A DNA stretch of 64,000 bases, from positions 53,338 to 117,337 of the forward strand of contig DASVDX010000083.1 in the NCBI GenBank assembly GCA_036380875.1. The letters run 5' to 3'. This stretch comes from ZC4RG17 sp036380875. Lineage in GTDB: Bacteria > Actinomycetota > Acidimicrobiia > Spongiisociales > ZC4RG35. Made by a program: the position numbers and the translations under genes. The notes beneath the pieces were generated by a model. That model did not search any database. It saw only the letters and a list, made by a program, of their open reading frames with translations, and was not told the DNA's origin. Numbering within the stretch: the stretch's first letter is position 1; each line of letters begins with the position of its first letter. Positions 6,638 through 14,282 of the stretch are shown here, one piece after another.

Positions 6638-8730
6638 GACGGACTTTCGAGCGGGCTGGAGAGATCCGCCCCCTGGCCGTCCTGGCATCGATCGTCGGCT
6701 TGGGCACATTCGCTCTCGGCCAACCACTGCTCGACCTGCTAGGTCGCAACCCGGAGTTCTTCGTCGCCCGTCGGTTCCCCGTCCCTGACATCTGGCTCCT
6801 CGCTGCCGGATTGTTGCTCGTCCCCTTCGTCCTGGCAGCTCTGGTCCTGGGCGTTCGAGTCCTCCATCGCCCGACAGGGACTTTCCTGCACCTACTGACG
6901 ATGGCGATTCTGGCCAGCGTGGCGCTGACGGCGATCTTCGTGAACGCGGGATTCGAAACCTGGCACCCGGCGTTGTTCTATTGCGTCGCCGCGGCGATGG
7001 GCTTGGGTCTCGTCGCCCTCTACGCCCGGTTCCCGCTGGTGCGCACCGGTGTCTCGTACCTGGGTTTGGCCCCGCTCGTTGTGATCGGCTGGTTCGCCTT
7101 CGCCACCCCGACCAGCGACGTCTTGTTCGCCGCCCGCGCCGATGTACCGGAGGCAGTCCACGTCGGCAACCCGGCGCCCGTCGTGATGATCGTCTACGAC
7201 GAGTTCCCGCTGGCATCGATGGTCCTCGACGATGGCTCGCTCGACACCGAGCATTTCCCCTCGTTCGGCCGCCTGGCCGCCGACGGGGTGTGGTACCGCA
7301 ATGCCGTCGGGGTGCATCAGCAGACCGAGGAGGCGGTCCCGGCTCTGCTCACGGGGCGAGTCGTGCCGGAGGGCTCCATCCCCACGACCGCCCACCACCC
7401 TTTCACCATCTTCTCCCTGCTCTCCGGCGAATACGACGTCGAAGCGATCGAAAACGTCACCGAGCTCTGCCCCCCGTACATCTGCGGGAACGTCAGCCGA
7501 CCTGTCGCTCCGCCAGCGGAGAGATGGCAGTCGGTACTGGGTGACCTGGCGGTGGTCTACGGACACCTGATCACCCCCGAAGCCGTCGCCGCCTCCCTGC
7601 CGCCCGTCGATCAGGGATGGGGAGGCTTCACCGACGAGGACACCGCCGACTTCGACATCATCGACCGATTCCTCACTCAGGTTTCCAACGACCGCCGGCG
7701 TGACCTCAGCCGCTTTCTCGAGTCTGTCGAACGGATCGAGGGGCCGGCGTCCTTCCGCTACGCCCACTTCCTCTATCCGCATCACCCCTGGGACCTCACC
7801 GCCGACGGAAGGCTCCACAACGCTCCCCGTCCTCCGGGTCGGGACAACGTCGGCTGGGGCGACGATGCCTATCTGGTCGCCCAGGGATGGCAACGTCACC
7901 TCATCCAGGCACATTGGGCCGACGCCATGCTCGGGCAGGTCCTCGACCAGCTCGAAAGCCAGGGCATGTACGACGAGGCGATGATCGTCGTGGCGGCCGA
8001 TCACGGGATCACGATCCGTCCCGGCACCGAGCACCAGCGGACCGTCACCGACGGCACCGTCGGGACGATCTCTTTCGTGCCGCTCTTCGTGAAGTACCCC
8101 GGCGGTTTCGGCGACGCTCCCGAACCGGGCACCATCGACGATCTCCGGGCGGAGACGGTGGACGTGGTCCCGACCATCGGAGACGTGCTCGAGGTCTCGA
8201 TCCCCTGGCAGACCGACGGCGTGTCACTGCTCGACGAGCGACGCCGGGCGGAGAGGACTGCCTCGGTGATGCACGGCACCAACGGCGACGTCGAGATCCC
8301 GCTGGATCTGGCGCCGCTCATGGAGGTGGTCGAAGAGCAGGACAGCTGGTTCCCCGGCGGCGACCCCTATCTGCTGGCACCGCCGCAGTGGCGGGACCTT
8401 CTCGGCCAGTCGGTCTCCGAAGGCATCGATCAAGCCGGAGTCGACCTGACCTTGTCCCAGGCGGAAGAACTCGCCGCCCATGAGCCGGGCTCCGAACCGA
8501 TCCCGTCGTACCTGTCGGGGACCGTGACGGTCCCGGAGGGAGCGACAGGCCAGGAGATCGTGGCGGTGACGGCCGACGGTGAGGTGGTAGCGGTCACCCG
8601 TTCCTACGAGCCGGAGGGGAGTTCGGCGTTGTGGGAGGCGATGGTGCGGCCCGAGATCGTCGACGGGGGAGCGGAATTCGAAGTCTGGCTGGTGAGGGGC
8701 TCGGCCAGCCAGCCGTCCTTCTTCAGGTGA
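6634..8730 (+). CDS. Membrane-bound sulfatase/AlkP-superfamily transferase or hydrolase
   Basis: A 698-residue protein with about five N-terminal membrane helices (near residues 13-35, 52-76, 84-105, 112-132, 138-158) and a large extracytoplasmic alkaline-phosphatase-superfamily domain. Metal-site elements are VVMIVYDEFP near residue 190 and ADHG near 455. The probable nucleophile is the Thr of HQQTEEAVPALLTGR. HFLYPHHPW supplies further His ligands. The architecture resembles LtaS/OpgB-type enzymes that move phospho- or sulfo-groups on envelope polymers. A C-terminal extension of about 150 residues is unassigned. It is translationally coupled to the kinase/methyltransferase gene by an ATGA overlap. 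Confidence 0.82.
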   Translation: MRRTFERAGEIRPLAVLASIVGLGTFALGQPLLDLLGRNPEFFVARRFPVPDIWLLAAGLLLVPFVLAALVLGVRVLHRPTGTFLHLLTMAILASVALTAIFVNAGFETWHPALFYCVAAAMGLGLVALYARFPLVRTGVSYLGLAPLVVIGWFAFATPTSDVLFAARADVPEAVHVGNPAPVVMIVYDEFPLASMVLDDGSLDTEHFPSFGRLAADGVWYRNAVGVHQQTEEAVPALLTGRVVPEGSIPTTAHHPFTIFSLLSGEYDVEAIENVTELCPPYICGNVSRPVAPPAERWQSVLGDLAVVYGHLITPEAVAASLPPVDQGWGGFTDEDTADFDIIDRFLTQVSNDRRRDLSRFLESVERIEGPASFRYAHFLYPHHPWDLTADGRLHNAPRPPGRDNVGWGDDAYLVAQGWQRHLIQAHWADAMLGQVLDQLESQGMYDEAMIVVAADHGITIRPGTEHQRTVTDGTVGTISFVPLFVKYPGGFGDAPEPGTIDDLRAETVDVVPTIGDVLEVSIPWQTDGVSLLDERRRAERTASVMHGTNGDVEIPLDLAPLMEVVEEQDSWFPGGDPYLLAPPQWRDLLGQSVSEGIDQAGVDLTLSQAEELAAHEPGSEPIPSYLSGTVTVPEGATGQEIVAVTADGEVVAVTRSYEPEGSSALWEAMVRPEIVDGGAEFEVWLVRGSASQPSFFR

Positions 8731-8737
8731 GGCGGTT

Positions 8738-9958
8738 GTGCTGACCGAGTGGATCCGCTCCCACCCGCCCAGCCGGCCGTTCCTCATCAGTGGCGAAGGC
8801 ACATTGACATACGGGGACCTTCTCGCCGCAGGAGCCCCCGACGGCCCCGGTCAACACGTCGTCGTGCCCGACGGGACCCTGGAGTCGGTGGTCCGGTTGA
8901 TGACAAGCCCCGGAAATGGGCGGCAACTGGTTCTCATAGATCCGTCCTGTCCTGTCGAGGAGAAGCGCCGCCGACGGGAGGTGGCAGCGAGCGCTGCAGG
9001 CCAGGCCGCGGCCACCATCCTCTTCACCTCCGGAACCACCGGTCCGGCGAAAGCTGTGCGGCTCACCGCGGGCAACTGGGAGGCGGCGGCTCGGGCTTCC
9101 GCCGCCCACCTCAACCACACGCCCGACGACGTGTGGCTGGCGGCCATGCCTCTCCACCACGTCGGTGGCCTCTCGATCCTGTACCGCTCCGCCTTCGTCG
9201 GGGCGGCCGTCAGATGGCTGCCCCGCTTCGAGGTCACCGCCGTCGCCGAGGCGATGCGCGGGGATGTGACGATCGTGTCGGTCGTGCCCACGATGCTGAG
9301 GCGCCTGCTCGACCACGACGATGGCCTATATCGGGACCTGAAAGCAGTCCTCGTCGGTGGAGGGCCCATCCCTCCCGGCCTGCTCGAGGAGGCCCATTCG
9401 CGTGGCATACCGGCCCTTCCCACCTACGGGATGACCGAGACCTGTGCTCAGGTCGCCACCTTGCGTCCCGGGTCGCGGCCTCGTTATGCGGCTCATCCGC
9501 TGCCCGGCATCGACGTGCGAGTCGTGGGGGAGCGGATCCACCTGCGAGGAGCACAGATCTCACCCGGCTACGTTGGGGAAGCCGACCGGTCGCCGGAGGA
9601 CTGGTTCGTCACGCCGGATCGAGGAGTACTCGACGAGGACGGCGCGCTGCGGCTACTCGGAAGGGTCGACCGGGTCGTCGTCACGGGAGGCGAGAACGTC
9701 GACCCTGGACGGGTGGAGTCGATCCTCGCCAGCCATCCCGGGGTGGAGGCCGCGGCCCTGGTCGGCGTGCCTGACCCGGAATGGGGAGAACGCCTGGTCG
9801 GGGTGTACGTCGGGGCGGCCGAACCTGCCTCGTTGCGGGCTTGGGCGGCAGAGCGCCTCGCTCCGTACGAGGTGCCTCGCGATCTCAGGAGGGTGGAAGA
9901 GATGCCTCTCGCCGGAGGCGGCAAACCCGACCTGGACGCGGTGCGGGCGCTGTTCTGA
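8738..9958 (+). CDS. menE: o-Succinylbenzoate--CoA ligase (AMP-forming)
   Basis: An ANL-superfamily acyl-CoA ligase that activates o-succinylbenzoate in menaquinone synthesis. At 406 residues it is shorter than general acyl-CoA synthetases, which fits MenE. The P-loop is FTSGTTGPAKA, the adenylate motif is TYGMTETCAQ, the hinge is GRVDRVVVTGGENVDP, and the C-terminal catalytic Lys lies in GGGKPD. The start is GTG 8738, only 7 nt after the AlkP-type gene, so it may be read through from the surface operon. menA and menB lie on the other strand at 3.0-4.9 kb. A generic acyl-CoA ligase is the alternative; the men neighbours favour MenE. Confidence 0.85.
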   Translation: MLTEWIRSHPPSRPFLISGEGTLTYGDLLAAGAPDGPGQHVVVPDGTLESVVRLMTSPGNGRQLVLIDPSCPVEEKRRRREVAASAAGQAAATILFTSGTTGPAKAVRLTAGNWEAAARASAAHLNHTPDDVWLAAMPLHHVGGLSILYRSAFVGAAVRWLPRFEVTAVAEAMRGDVTIVSVVPTMLRRLLDHDDGLYRDLKAVLVGGGPIPPGLLEEAHSRGIPALPTYGMTETCAQVATLRPGSRPRYAAHPLPGIDVRVVGERIHLRGAQISPGYVGEADRSPEDWFVTPDRGVLDEDGALRLLGRVDRVVVTGGENVDPGRVESILASHPGVEAAALVGVPDPEWGERLVGVYVGAAEPASLRAWAAERLAPYEVPRDLRRVEEMPLAGGGKPDLDAVRALF

Positions 9959-9961
9959 CGT

Positions 9962-10366
9962 CTACGACTCCGGGGGACGGCGGAGACGTTTCTTCTCCGA
10001 CAGCCGTCGCTTCTCTTCCAGGCGCCGGCGCCGGGCTGCCATCGTGGGCCGGGTGGGCCGACGAGGCTTAGGCCGTTCCATGGCCTCCAGCAGACGGGCA
10101 GCGAGCCGTCTCCTCGCCGCCGCCCGGTTCTGCCATTGCGATCGTGACTCCGAAGCCCTCACCGTCACCACCGGCCCCAGCCGGGAGACGACACGGTCGC
10201 GTACTTCAGGAGGAAGGGCACGGGTGGCGGCCACGTCGAATCGAAGCTCCACTGCCGTCTGGGAGCGGTTGGCGTGCTGGCCACCCGGGCCGCCCCAGGT
10301 CGTGAAGCTCTCGTTGATCTCCTCGTCGGGGATCGTGAACGAGCCGACCTGGAGGCCGTCTTCCAT
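9962..10366 (-). CDS. arfB: Ribosome-rescue peptidyl-tRNA hydrolase
   Basis: A 134-residue class-I release-factor-like protein. The catalytic GGQ is in WGGPGGQHANRS, and there is no codon-recognition domain. The C-terminal tail from about residue 100 is almost entirely basic (RRRRLEEKRRLSEKKRLRR), as expected for the part that threads into the empty mRNA channel of stalled ribosomes. The start is ATG 10366, 2 nt after the ino1 stop, so it is co-transcribed with inositol-phosphate synthase. It converges with menE (3-nt gap). Confidence 0.92.
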   Translation of the reverse strand: MEDGLQVGSFTIPDEEINESFTTWGGPGGQHANRSQTAVELRFDVAATRALPPEVRDRVVSRLGPVVTVRASESRSQWQNRAAARRRLAARLLEAMERPKPRRPTRPTMAARRRRLEEKRRLSEKKRLRRPPES

Positions 10367-10368
10367 CC

Positions 10369-11691
10369 CTACTTCTCGTAGTACTCCGTGCCTAGGTGGG
10401 TGATGAGATCCTCACCCATCATCTGGCGCAGGTTGTTCTTCAGCTTCGTCAGCTGGATGAACAGGTCGTTTTCGGGATAGATCTCCGGCGCGTGCTGCGG
10501 GGTCTTGTAGTAGAAGGACAGCCACTCCTGGATGCCCTTGCGCCCTGCCCGGTGGGCGAGGTCCATGAAGAGGGCCAGGTCCAGAGCCAGCGGAGCCGCC
10601 AGGATCGAATCCCGGCACAGGAAGTCGATCTTGATCTGCATGGGATAACCGAGCCATCCGAAGATGTCGATGTTGTCCCATCCTTCCTTCTCGTCGCCCC
10701 GCGGCGGGTAGTAGTTGATCCGCACCTTGTGGTACAGCTCGCCGTAGAGCTCCGGATACAGCTCGGGCTGGAGGATCTGCTCGAGCACCCCGAGCTTCGA
10801 GACTTCCTTCGAGCGGAAGGAGTCGGGATCGTCGAGGACCTCACCATCGCGGTTGCCGAGGATGTTCGTCGAGAACCACCCCTTGACCCCCAGCATCCGA
10901 GCCTTCAGGCCCGGAGCGACGATGGTCTTCATCAGCGTCTGGCCGGTCTTGAAGTCCTTGCCGGAGATCGGCACACCGCGCAGTTCGGACAGTTCGACCA
11001 TCGCCGGTATGTCGACGGTGAGGTTGGGGGCGCCGTTGGCGAAGGGAACGTCGGACTGCAGGGCGGCGTAGGCGTAGATCTGGGACGGGGCGATGTCGGG
11101 ATGCGATTCCTTCAAGCCCTTCTCGAAGGATTCGAGGTCCATGTGGACATCGCTCGGATCCCGGTAGGTCTCGGTCGAGCCGCACCAGACCATCACGACC
11201 CGCTCCACGCCGTGCTCTTCGCGGAAGCGGTCGATGTCGGCCATCAACGCCTCGGCCTGGTCCATCTTCGTGCCCCCGAGGCCCTTGACGTTGTCCACGC
11301 CGTTCAGGTTGCGGACCCAGTGGTGGTCGAAGACAGCCTGCATCGGCTTGATCAGGCGCAACTCTTCGCCGACCGCCTCGATGTGGTGCGGCTCGAGCAC
11401 GCCGGCCTTCATCGCCGCGGCGTAAGCATCGTCGGAGTAGGCGTCCCACCCGCCGAAGACGAGATCGTCGAGAGAGGCGAGAGGGACGAAGTCCTTGATC
11501 AGTGGGTTGCGAGCGTCGTCGCGGCGACCCAGGCGGATGTGGCCGATCTGGGTCAATGACCCATAGGGTGCGGCCAGTCCTTTCCGCGCCGCCAAAACTC
11601 CGGCATAGAGCGTCGTGGCGACGGCTCCCATTCCCGGGGTGAGGACCCCGAGTTTGCCGGTGGCGGGTGCGATGTCGACGGGTTTGGACAC
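10369..11691 (-). CDS. ino1: myo-Inositol-1-phosphate synthase
   Basis: Converts glucose 6-phosphate to inositol 1-phosphate using NAD; in actinobacteria this feeds phosphatidylinositol and, where present, mycothiol. It has 440 residues. Recognisable segments are GVLTPGMGAVATT (NAD site), NLNGVDNVKGLGG, GVPISGKDFKTGQT (active-site Lys region) and LGVKGWFSTNILGNRDG. The start is GTG 11691, because AGGAGGT lies 6 nt upstream; an in-frame codon 12 residues further up has no such site. The downstream arfB is almost abutting. Confidence 0.95.
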   Translation of the reverse strand: MSKPVDIAPATGKLGVLTPGMGAVATTLYAGVLAARKGLAAPYGSLTQIGHIRLGRRDDARNPLIKDFVPLASLDDLVFGGWDAYSDDAYAAAMKAGVLEPHHIEAVGEELRLIKPMQAVFDHHWVRNLNGVDNVKGLGGTKMDQAEALMADIDRFREEHGVERVVMVWCGSTETYRDPSDVHMDLESFEKGLKESHPDIAPSQIYAYAALQSDVPFANGAPNLTVDIPAMVELSELRGVPISGKDFKTGQTLMKTIVAPGLKARMLGVKGWFSTNILGNRDGEVLDDPDSFRSKEVSKLGVLEQILQPELYPELYGELYHKVRINYYPPRGDEKEGWDNIDIFGWLGYPMQIKIDFLCRDSILAAPLALDLALFMDLAHRAGRKGIQEWLSFYYKTPQHAPEIYPENDLFIQLTKLKNNLRQMMGEDLITHLGTEYYEK

Positions 11692-11780
11692 AGCAACACC
11701 TCCTGGACGAGGAACTTCGTGACCCAACGATACGGGGATGGGGCCGAGTCTCCGAACTCCGGTGCCGTTTCTCGGGCCGG

Positions 11781-11786
11781 TAGGGT
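11781..11786 (+). promoter_or_regulatory. Leaderless-type -10 box of the DUF6941 gene
   Basis: TAGGGT is followed by 6 nt and the GTG at 11793. No Shine-Dalgarno precedes the GTG, so transcription probably begins at the start codon. The gene diverges from ino1 across about 100 bp. Confidence 0.5.
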
Positions 11787-11792
11787 GAAGCG

Positions 11793-12239
11793 GTGGACTT
11801 CGGTGACGGGACGCTAGAGCCCTCCGTGGACATCGCGCTCCTGGCCGATGCCGTGCAGGCGAGCCAGGGAAAGCTCTTCGTCCTCGGTGGGGGGTGGGAC
11901 GTCCTCACCGTCCGTTCGCTGCCTGCCCGGCACCCCAGCATGGGCATCGGCTTGCGCGTGCGGGTGCCGTGGGGTTGGCCCGGCGAGACGGTGGTCCTCG
12001 AGGTCGAGCTCCAGGACGAGGACGGCCGGTCCGTCCTGCCGGGAACGCTCAAGGCGCCGGTTCCGGTTCGACGACCGCCTCACCTGCCCGAGGGTCAGGA
12101 CCTCACGGTCGTGCGCGCCCTCACCTTCACCAACATCGTCTTCAGGGAAGCGGGCGCCTACTCGTTCGTCATCTCCATCGATGGCGACGTGAAGGAGCGT
12201 CTCCGGTTCATGGTCCGCATGCGGGAGACGCCGATGTGA
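11793..12239 (+). CDS. DUF6941-type protein of unknown function
   Basis: A 148-residue soluble protein without signal peptide or membrane segment. It resembles a family seen in actinobacteria as DUF6941: an N-terminal DIALLADAVQ stretch, a KLFVLGGGWDVL motif, and alternating beta-strand pattern to the end, suggesting a small beta-sandwich. It starts at GTG 11793 behind a leaderless-type promoter. Its stop overlaps the start of the next gene (GTGA), so the two are translated together. No catalytic motif is visible and no function can be assigned. Confidence 0.75.
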   Translation: MDFGDGTLEPSVDIALLADAVQASQGKLFVLGGGWDVLTVRSLPARHPSMGIGLRVRVPWGWPGETVVLEVELQDEDGRSVLPGTLKAPVPVRRPPHLPEGQDLTVVRALTFTNIVFREAGAYSFVISIDGDVKERLRFMVRMRETPM

Positions 12240-12853
12240 CCATCCGCATGCCGATGTTCCCGCTCCAATCCGTCGTCTTTCCCCACACGGCACTCCCTCT
12301 CCGGGTGTTCGAAGCCCGCTATCAGCATCTGATCGACGACGTCTCGGCAGGGGATAGGACCTTCGGGACTGTGCTCATAGAAAAGGGATCGGAGGTCGGG
12401 GGAGGGGATGAGCGATTCGACGTCGGCACGGCTCTCCGCATCGCCTCCATCAGCCGCCTGCCCGAAAGCGACCACCGGAGGGTCATCGCCGCCGCGGTGT
12501 GGCGCCTGCGCATCTCCCGGTGGGTCGCCGAGGAGCCCTACCCGATGGCGGACGTGGAGCCCTGGCCCGACGAGCCAGAGGACGTTCCCCCGGCCCTCCT
12601 CGACGAAGCCGAGTCGGCGATCCGCCGGGTGCTGGCCCTGGCCAGCGAGTTGGGAGCCGACACCTCGGCGATTCGAGTGGACCTCGCCACCGATCCACTC
12701 ACGGCCAGTTACCAGATCGCAGCCCTCGCCCCCGTCGATCCCCTCGACGCCCTGGCGCTCCTCTCGTCGTCCGGGCCGGCGAGCCGGCTGCTCCTGTGCC
12801 TCGAGCTGCTGGACGGGGTCGCCGATTCGCTCCGCGACCGCCTCGGCGGCTGA
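12236..12853 (+). CDS. Lon N-terminal (substrate-binding) domain protein
   Basis: A 205-residue stand-alone Lon N domain (PUA-like), without ATPase or protease domains. The start is GTG 12236, overlapping the previous stop. The opening IRMPMFPLQSVVFPHTALPLRVFEARY splits into the family signatures FPLQ, FPH, LPLRVFE and RY. The second half (about 110-205) is helical. Proteins of this kind are common beside unrelated genes in actinobacteria; binding of unfolded peptides is presumed from the Lon homology. Its role is not known. Confidence 0.85.
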   Translation: MTIRMPMFPLQSVVFPHTALPLRVFEARYQHLIDDVSAGDRTFGTVLIEKGSEVGGGDERFDVGTALRIASISRLPESDHRRVIAAAVWRLRISRWVAEEPYPMADVEPWPDEPEDVPPALLDEAESAIRRVLALASELGADTSAIRVDLATDPLTASYQIAALAPVDPLDALALLSSSGPASRLLLCLELLDGVADSLRDRLGG

Positions 12854-12948
12854 GCGGGGAAAAACCACTCAAACTCCTGGGCGTGTACGCCGATACACAG
12901 CGCACAACCATCCTGTAGCCAGGGAGTGAGCTGCTGTGATGGCACGAT

Positions 12949-12979
12949 GTGAGGCCGGGTTCGAGCGACCCGGCCTCAC
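12949..12979. terminator. Perfect 12-bp hairpin in the gap before the M23 peptidase gene
   Basis: GTGAGGCCGGGT at 12949-12960 and its exact reverse complement at 12968-12979 enclose a 7-nt loop. It lies 96 nt after the Lon-N gene stop. There is no U-tract. A factor-assisted or hairpin-only terminator is the simplest reading. The rest of the 283-bp gap (12854-13136) shows no ORF or RNA gene I can support. Confidence 0.5.
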
Positions 12980-13136
12980 ACTGGTTGTGGGGCGACAGGG
13001 GCCGCATCCGCGTTTGGTGTCCAGCGACCCATGGTCCGCCCGGGATTTGTGAACAGAATCACGAGCGGTCTAGGGTCGTCTCCGCTTCCAGGCCAGACGG
13101 TCGATTTCCACCATCCCCGTTCCTCTGGAGTTCCCC

Positions 13137-13715
13137 ATGAAATCCAAAGCTATTGCCGCGCGCCTCGTGGCGGTCTCGCTCGGCATCCTCTCGCTCGCCA
13201 TCCCCGCTTCGGCGGCTCCCGACTTCGAGCTGACCTTCCCCCAGGAGGCGGAGGTCACCGAGTTCACGAGCAGCTGGGGCGCGGCCCGAGCCGGTCACAG
13301 CCACAAGGGCAACGACCTCATGGCTCCCAAGCTCACCGAGGTGTACGCCGCCGCCGACGGCGTGGTCGTCTGGATCAGAGACCGGGGATCGGCCGGCCGG
13401 TACATCGCCATCGACCACGGCGACGGCTGGGAGACCTGGTACATGCATCTCAACAACGACACCCCGGGAACCGACGACGGCGCCGCGCCCTTGGAAGCAG
13501 GCGTTGCGGTCCGCGTCGGTGACCGGGTGAAGGCAGGCCAGGTGATCGGCTGGGTGGGCGACTCGGGCAACGCCGAAGGCTCCTCGTCCCACACCCACTT
13601 CGAGCTCCACTACAACGGCAGCCCGATCGATCCGTATCCCTACCTGATCGACGCCTTCGAGCGCGCCTTGCGCCAAACCGAGCCGGCGCCGCATTCCATC
13701 TTCAGCCCGATCTGA
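13137..13715 (+). CDS. Secreted M23-family peptidase (LytM/peptidoglycan endopeptidase type)
   Basis: A 192-residue protein with a clear signal peptide (basic MKSK, hydrophobic core to about residue 22, cleavage near ASAA). The LytM zinc site is complete: HKGND gives the H-x3-D ligands, YMHLN follows, and HTHFELH gives the H-x-H pair. No SH3 or LysM domain is attached, so it is the bare catalytic domain. It probably cuts peptide cross-links in peptidoglycan or activates another hydrolase. It stands alone and converges with the NAD(P)-binding protein gene. Confidence 0.9.
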   Translation: MKSKAIAARLVAVSLGILSLAIPASAAPDFELTFPQEAEVTEFTSSWGAARAGHSHKGNDLMAPKLTEVYAAADGVVVWIRDRGSAGRYIAIDHGDGWETWYMHLNNDTPGTDDGAAPLEAGVAVRVGDRVKAGQVIGWVGDSGNAEGSSSHTHFELHYNGSPIDPYPYLIDAFERALRQTEPAPHSIFSPI

Positions 13716-13724
13716 GACAGCCGA

Positions 13725-14165
13725 TCAGATGTGGGCGGCCTGGTCGAGGGCGTACACCGCTTCTGCCAGGTCGGGACGCGACCGGTCCACGGTGGCGACC
13801 TCGGCGATGGCGGTCTCCGGCACGGGATCGTCGCCGGCCACCCATATGACCCGTCGCACCGCCGCTGACTGGACGGCGCGACTCCAGCCCTGGAGCACCT
13901 GGTGTGGCGTGGGAGCGAACGACCGCTGCCGGTGGTCGGCAGCCGCTTCGGTGACGAGGACGGCCGAGAAGCAGTTGAGGCAGGCTCCGGCGATGTGGGA
14001 GTCGTCAGAGACGTCACCCAAGGCGACCTTCACTCCCATGCCCCGCAGGGATTCGGCTGTGTCGGGGTCGGTGACGAAGGCTCGCACCTCGCGGTCGGGT
14101 GACAGCAGGCGTTCGATGATCTCCCGCCCCGAGGGAGTGTCGGCTCCGATGACGATCACCGGCAT
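13725..14165 (-). CDS. Short NAD(P)-binding (NmrA/SDR-like) Rossmann protein
   Basis: A 146-residue protein starting at ATG 14165. It opens with a Rossmann motif (VIVIGADTPSGREI), then VRAFVTDPDTAESL and GVKVALGDVSDD, the order seen in NmrA/atypical SDR proteins where a quinone or dinucleotide binds. It is about half the usual length, lacking the substrate-binding C-terminal part, so it may be a minimal sensor or a remnant. The -10 box TAGGTT lies 7 nt before the ATG (leaderless type). It diverges from gltB. The same frame stays open far into antisense gltB DNA, but that part is not coding. Confidence 0.75.
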   Translation of the reverse strand: MPVIVIGADTPSGREIIERLLSPDREVRAFVTDPDTAESLRGMGVKVALGDVSDDSHIAGACLNCFSAVLVTEAAADHRQRSFAPTPHQVLQGWSRAVQSAAVRRVIWVAGDDPVPETAIAEVATVDRSRPDLAEAVYALDQAAHI

Positions 14166-14202
14166 GGCCCGCAACCTAGCGTCGTTGCCGAGGTTTTCTG
14201 TT

Positions 14203-14245
14203 ATGCGCATATGCGTATCGCGGCCCCGGAATCGTGTTGTAGACT
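14203..14245 (+). promoter_or_regulatory. gltB promoter with upstream near-palindrome
   Basis: TAGACT (14240-14245) is a probable -10 box for gltB, about 37 nt before its GTG. A 10-bp perfect palindrome, CGCATATGCG (14206-14215), extends with one mismatch to 16 bp and sits about 25 nt upstream of the -10, a position typical for an activator or repressor site. It does not match the actinobacterial GlnR consensus. The regulator is unknown. Confidence 0.4.
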
Positions 14246-14282
14246 CTCCACCCCTTTCCCGATCGATTGGAGAGCCCGCTCC

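Noticed and set aside
12949..12979. tRNA-like T-arm (GGGTTCGA...) suggesting a tRNA
   Set aside because: It is a simple 12-bp hairpin; no acceptor, D-arm or anticodon arm can be drawn around it.
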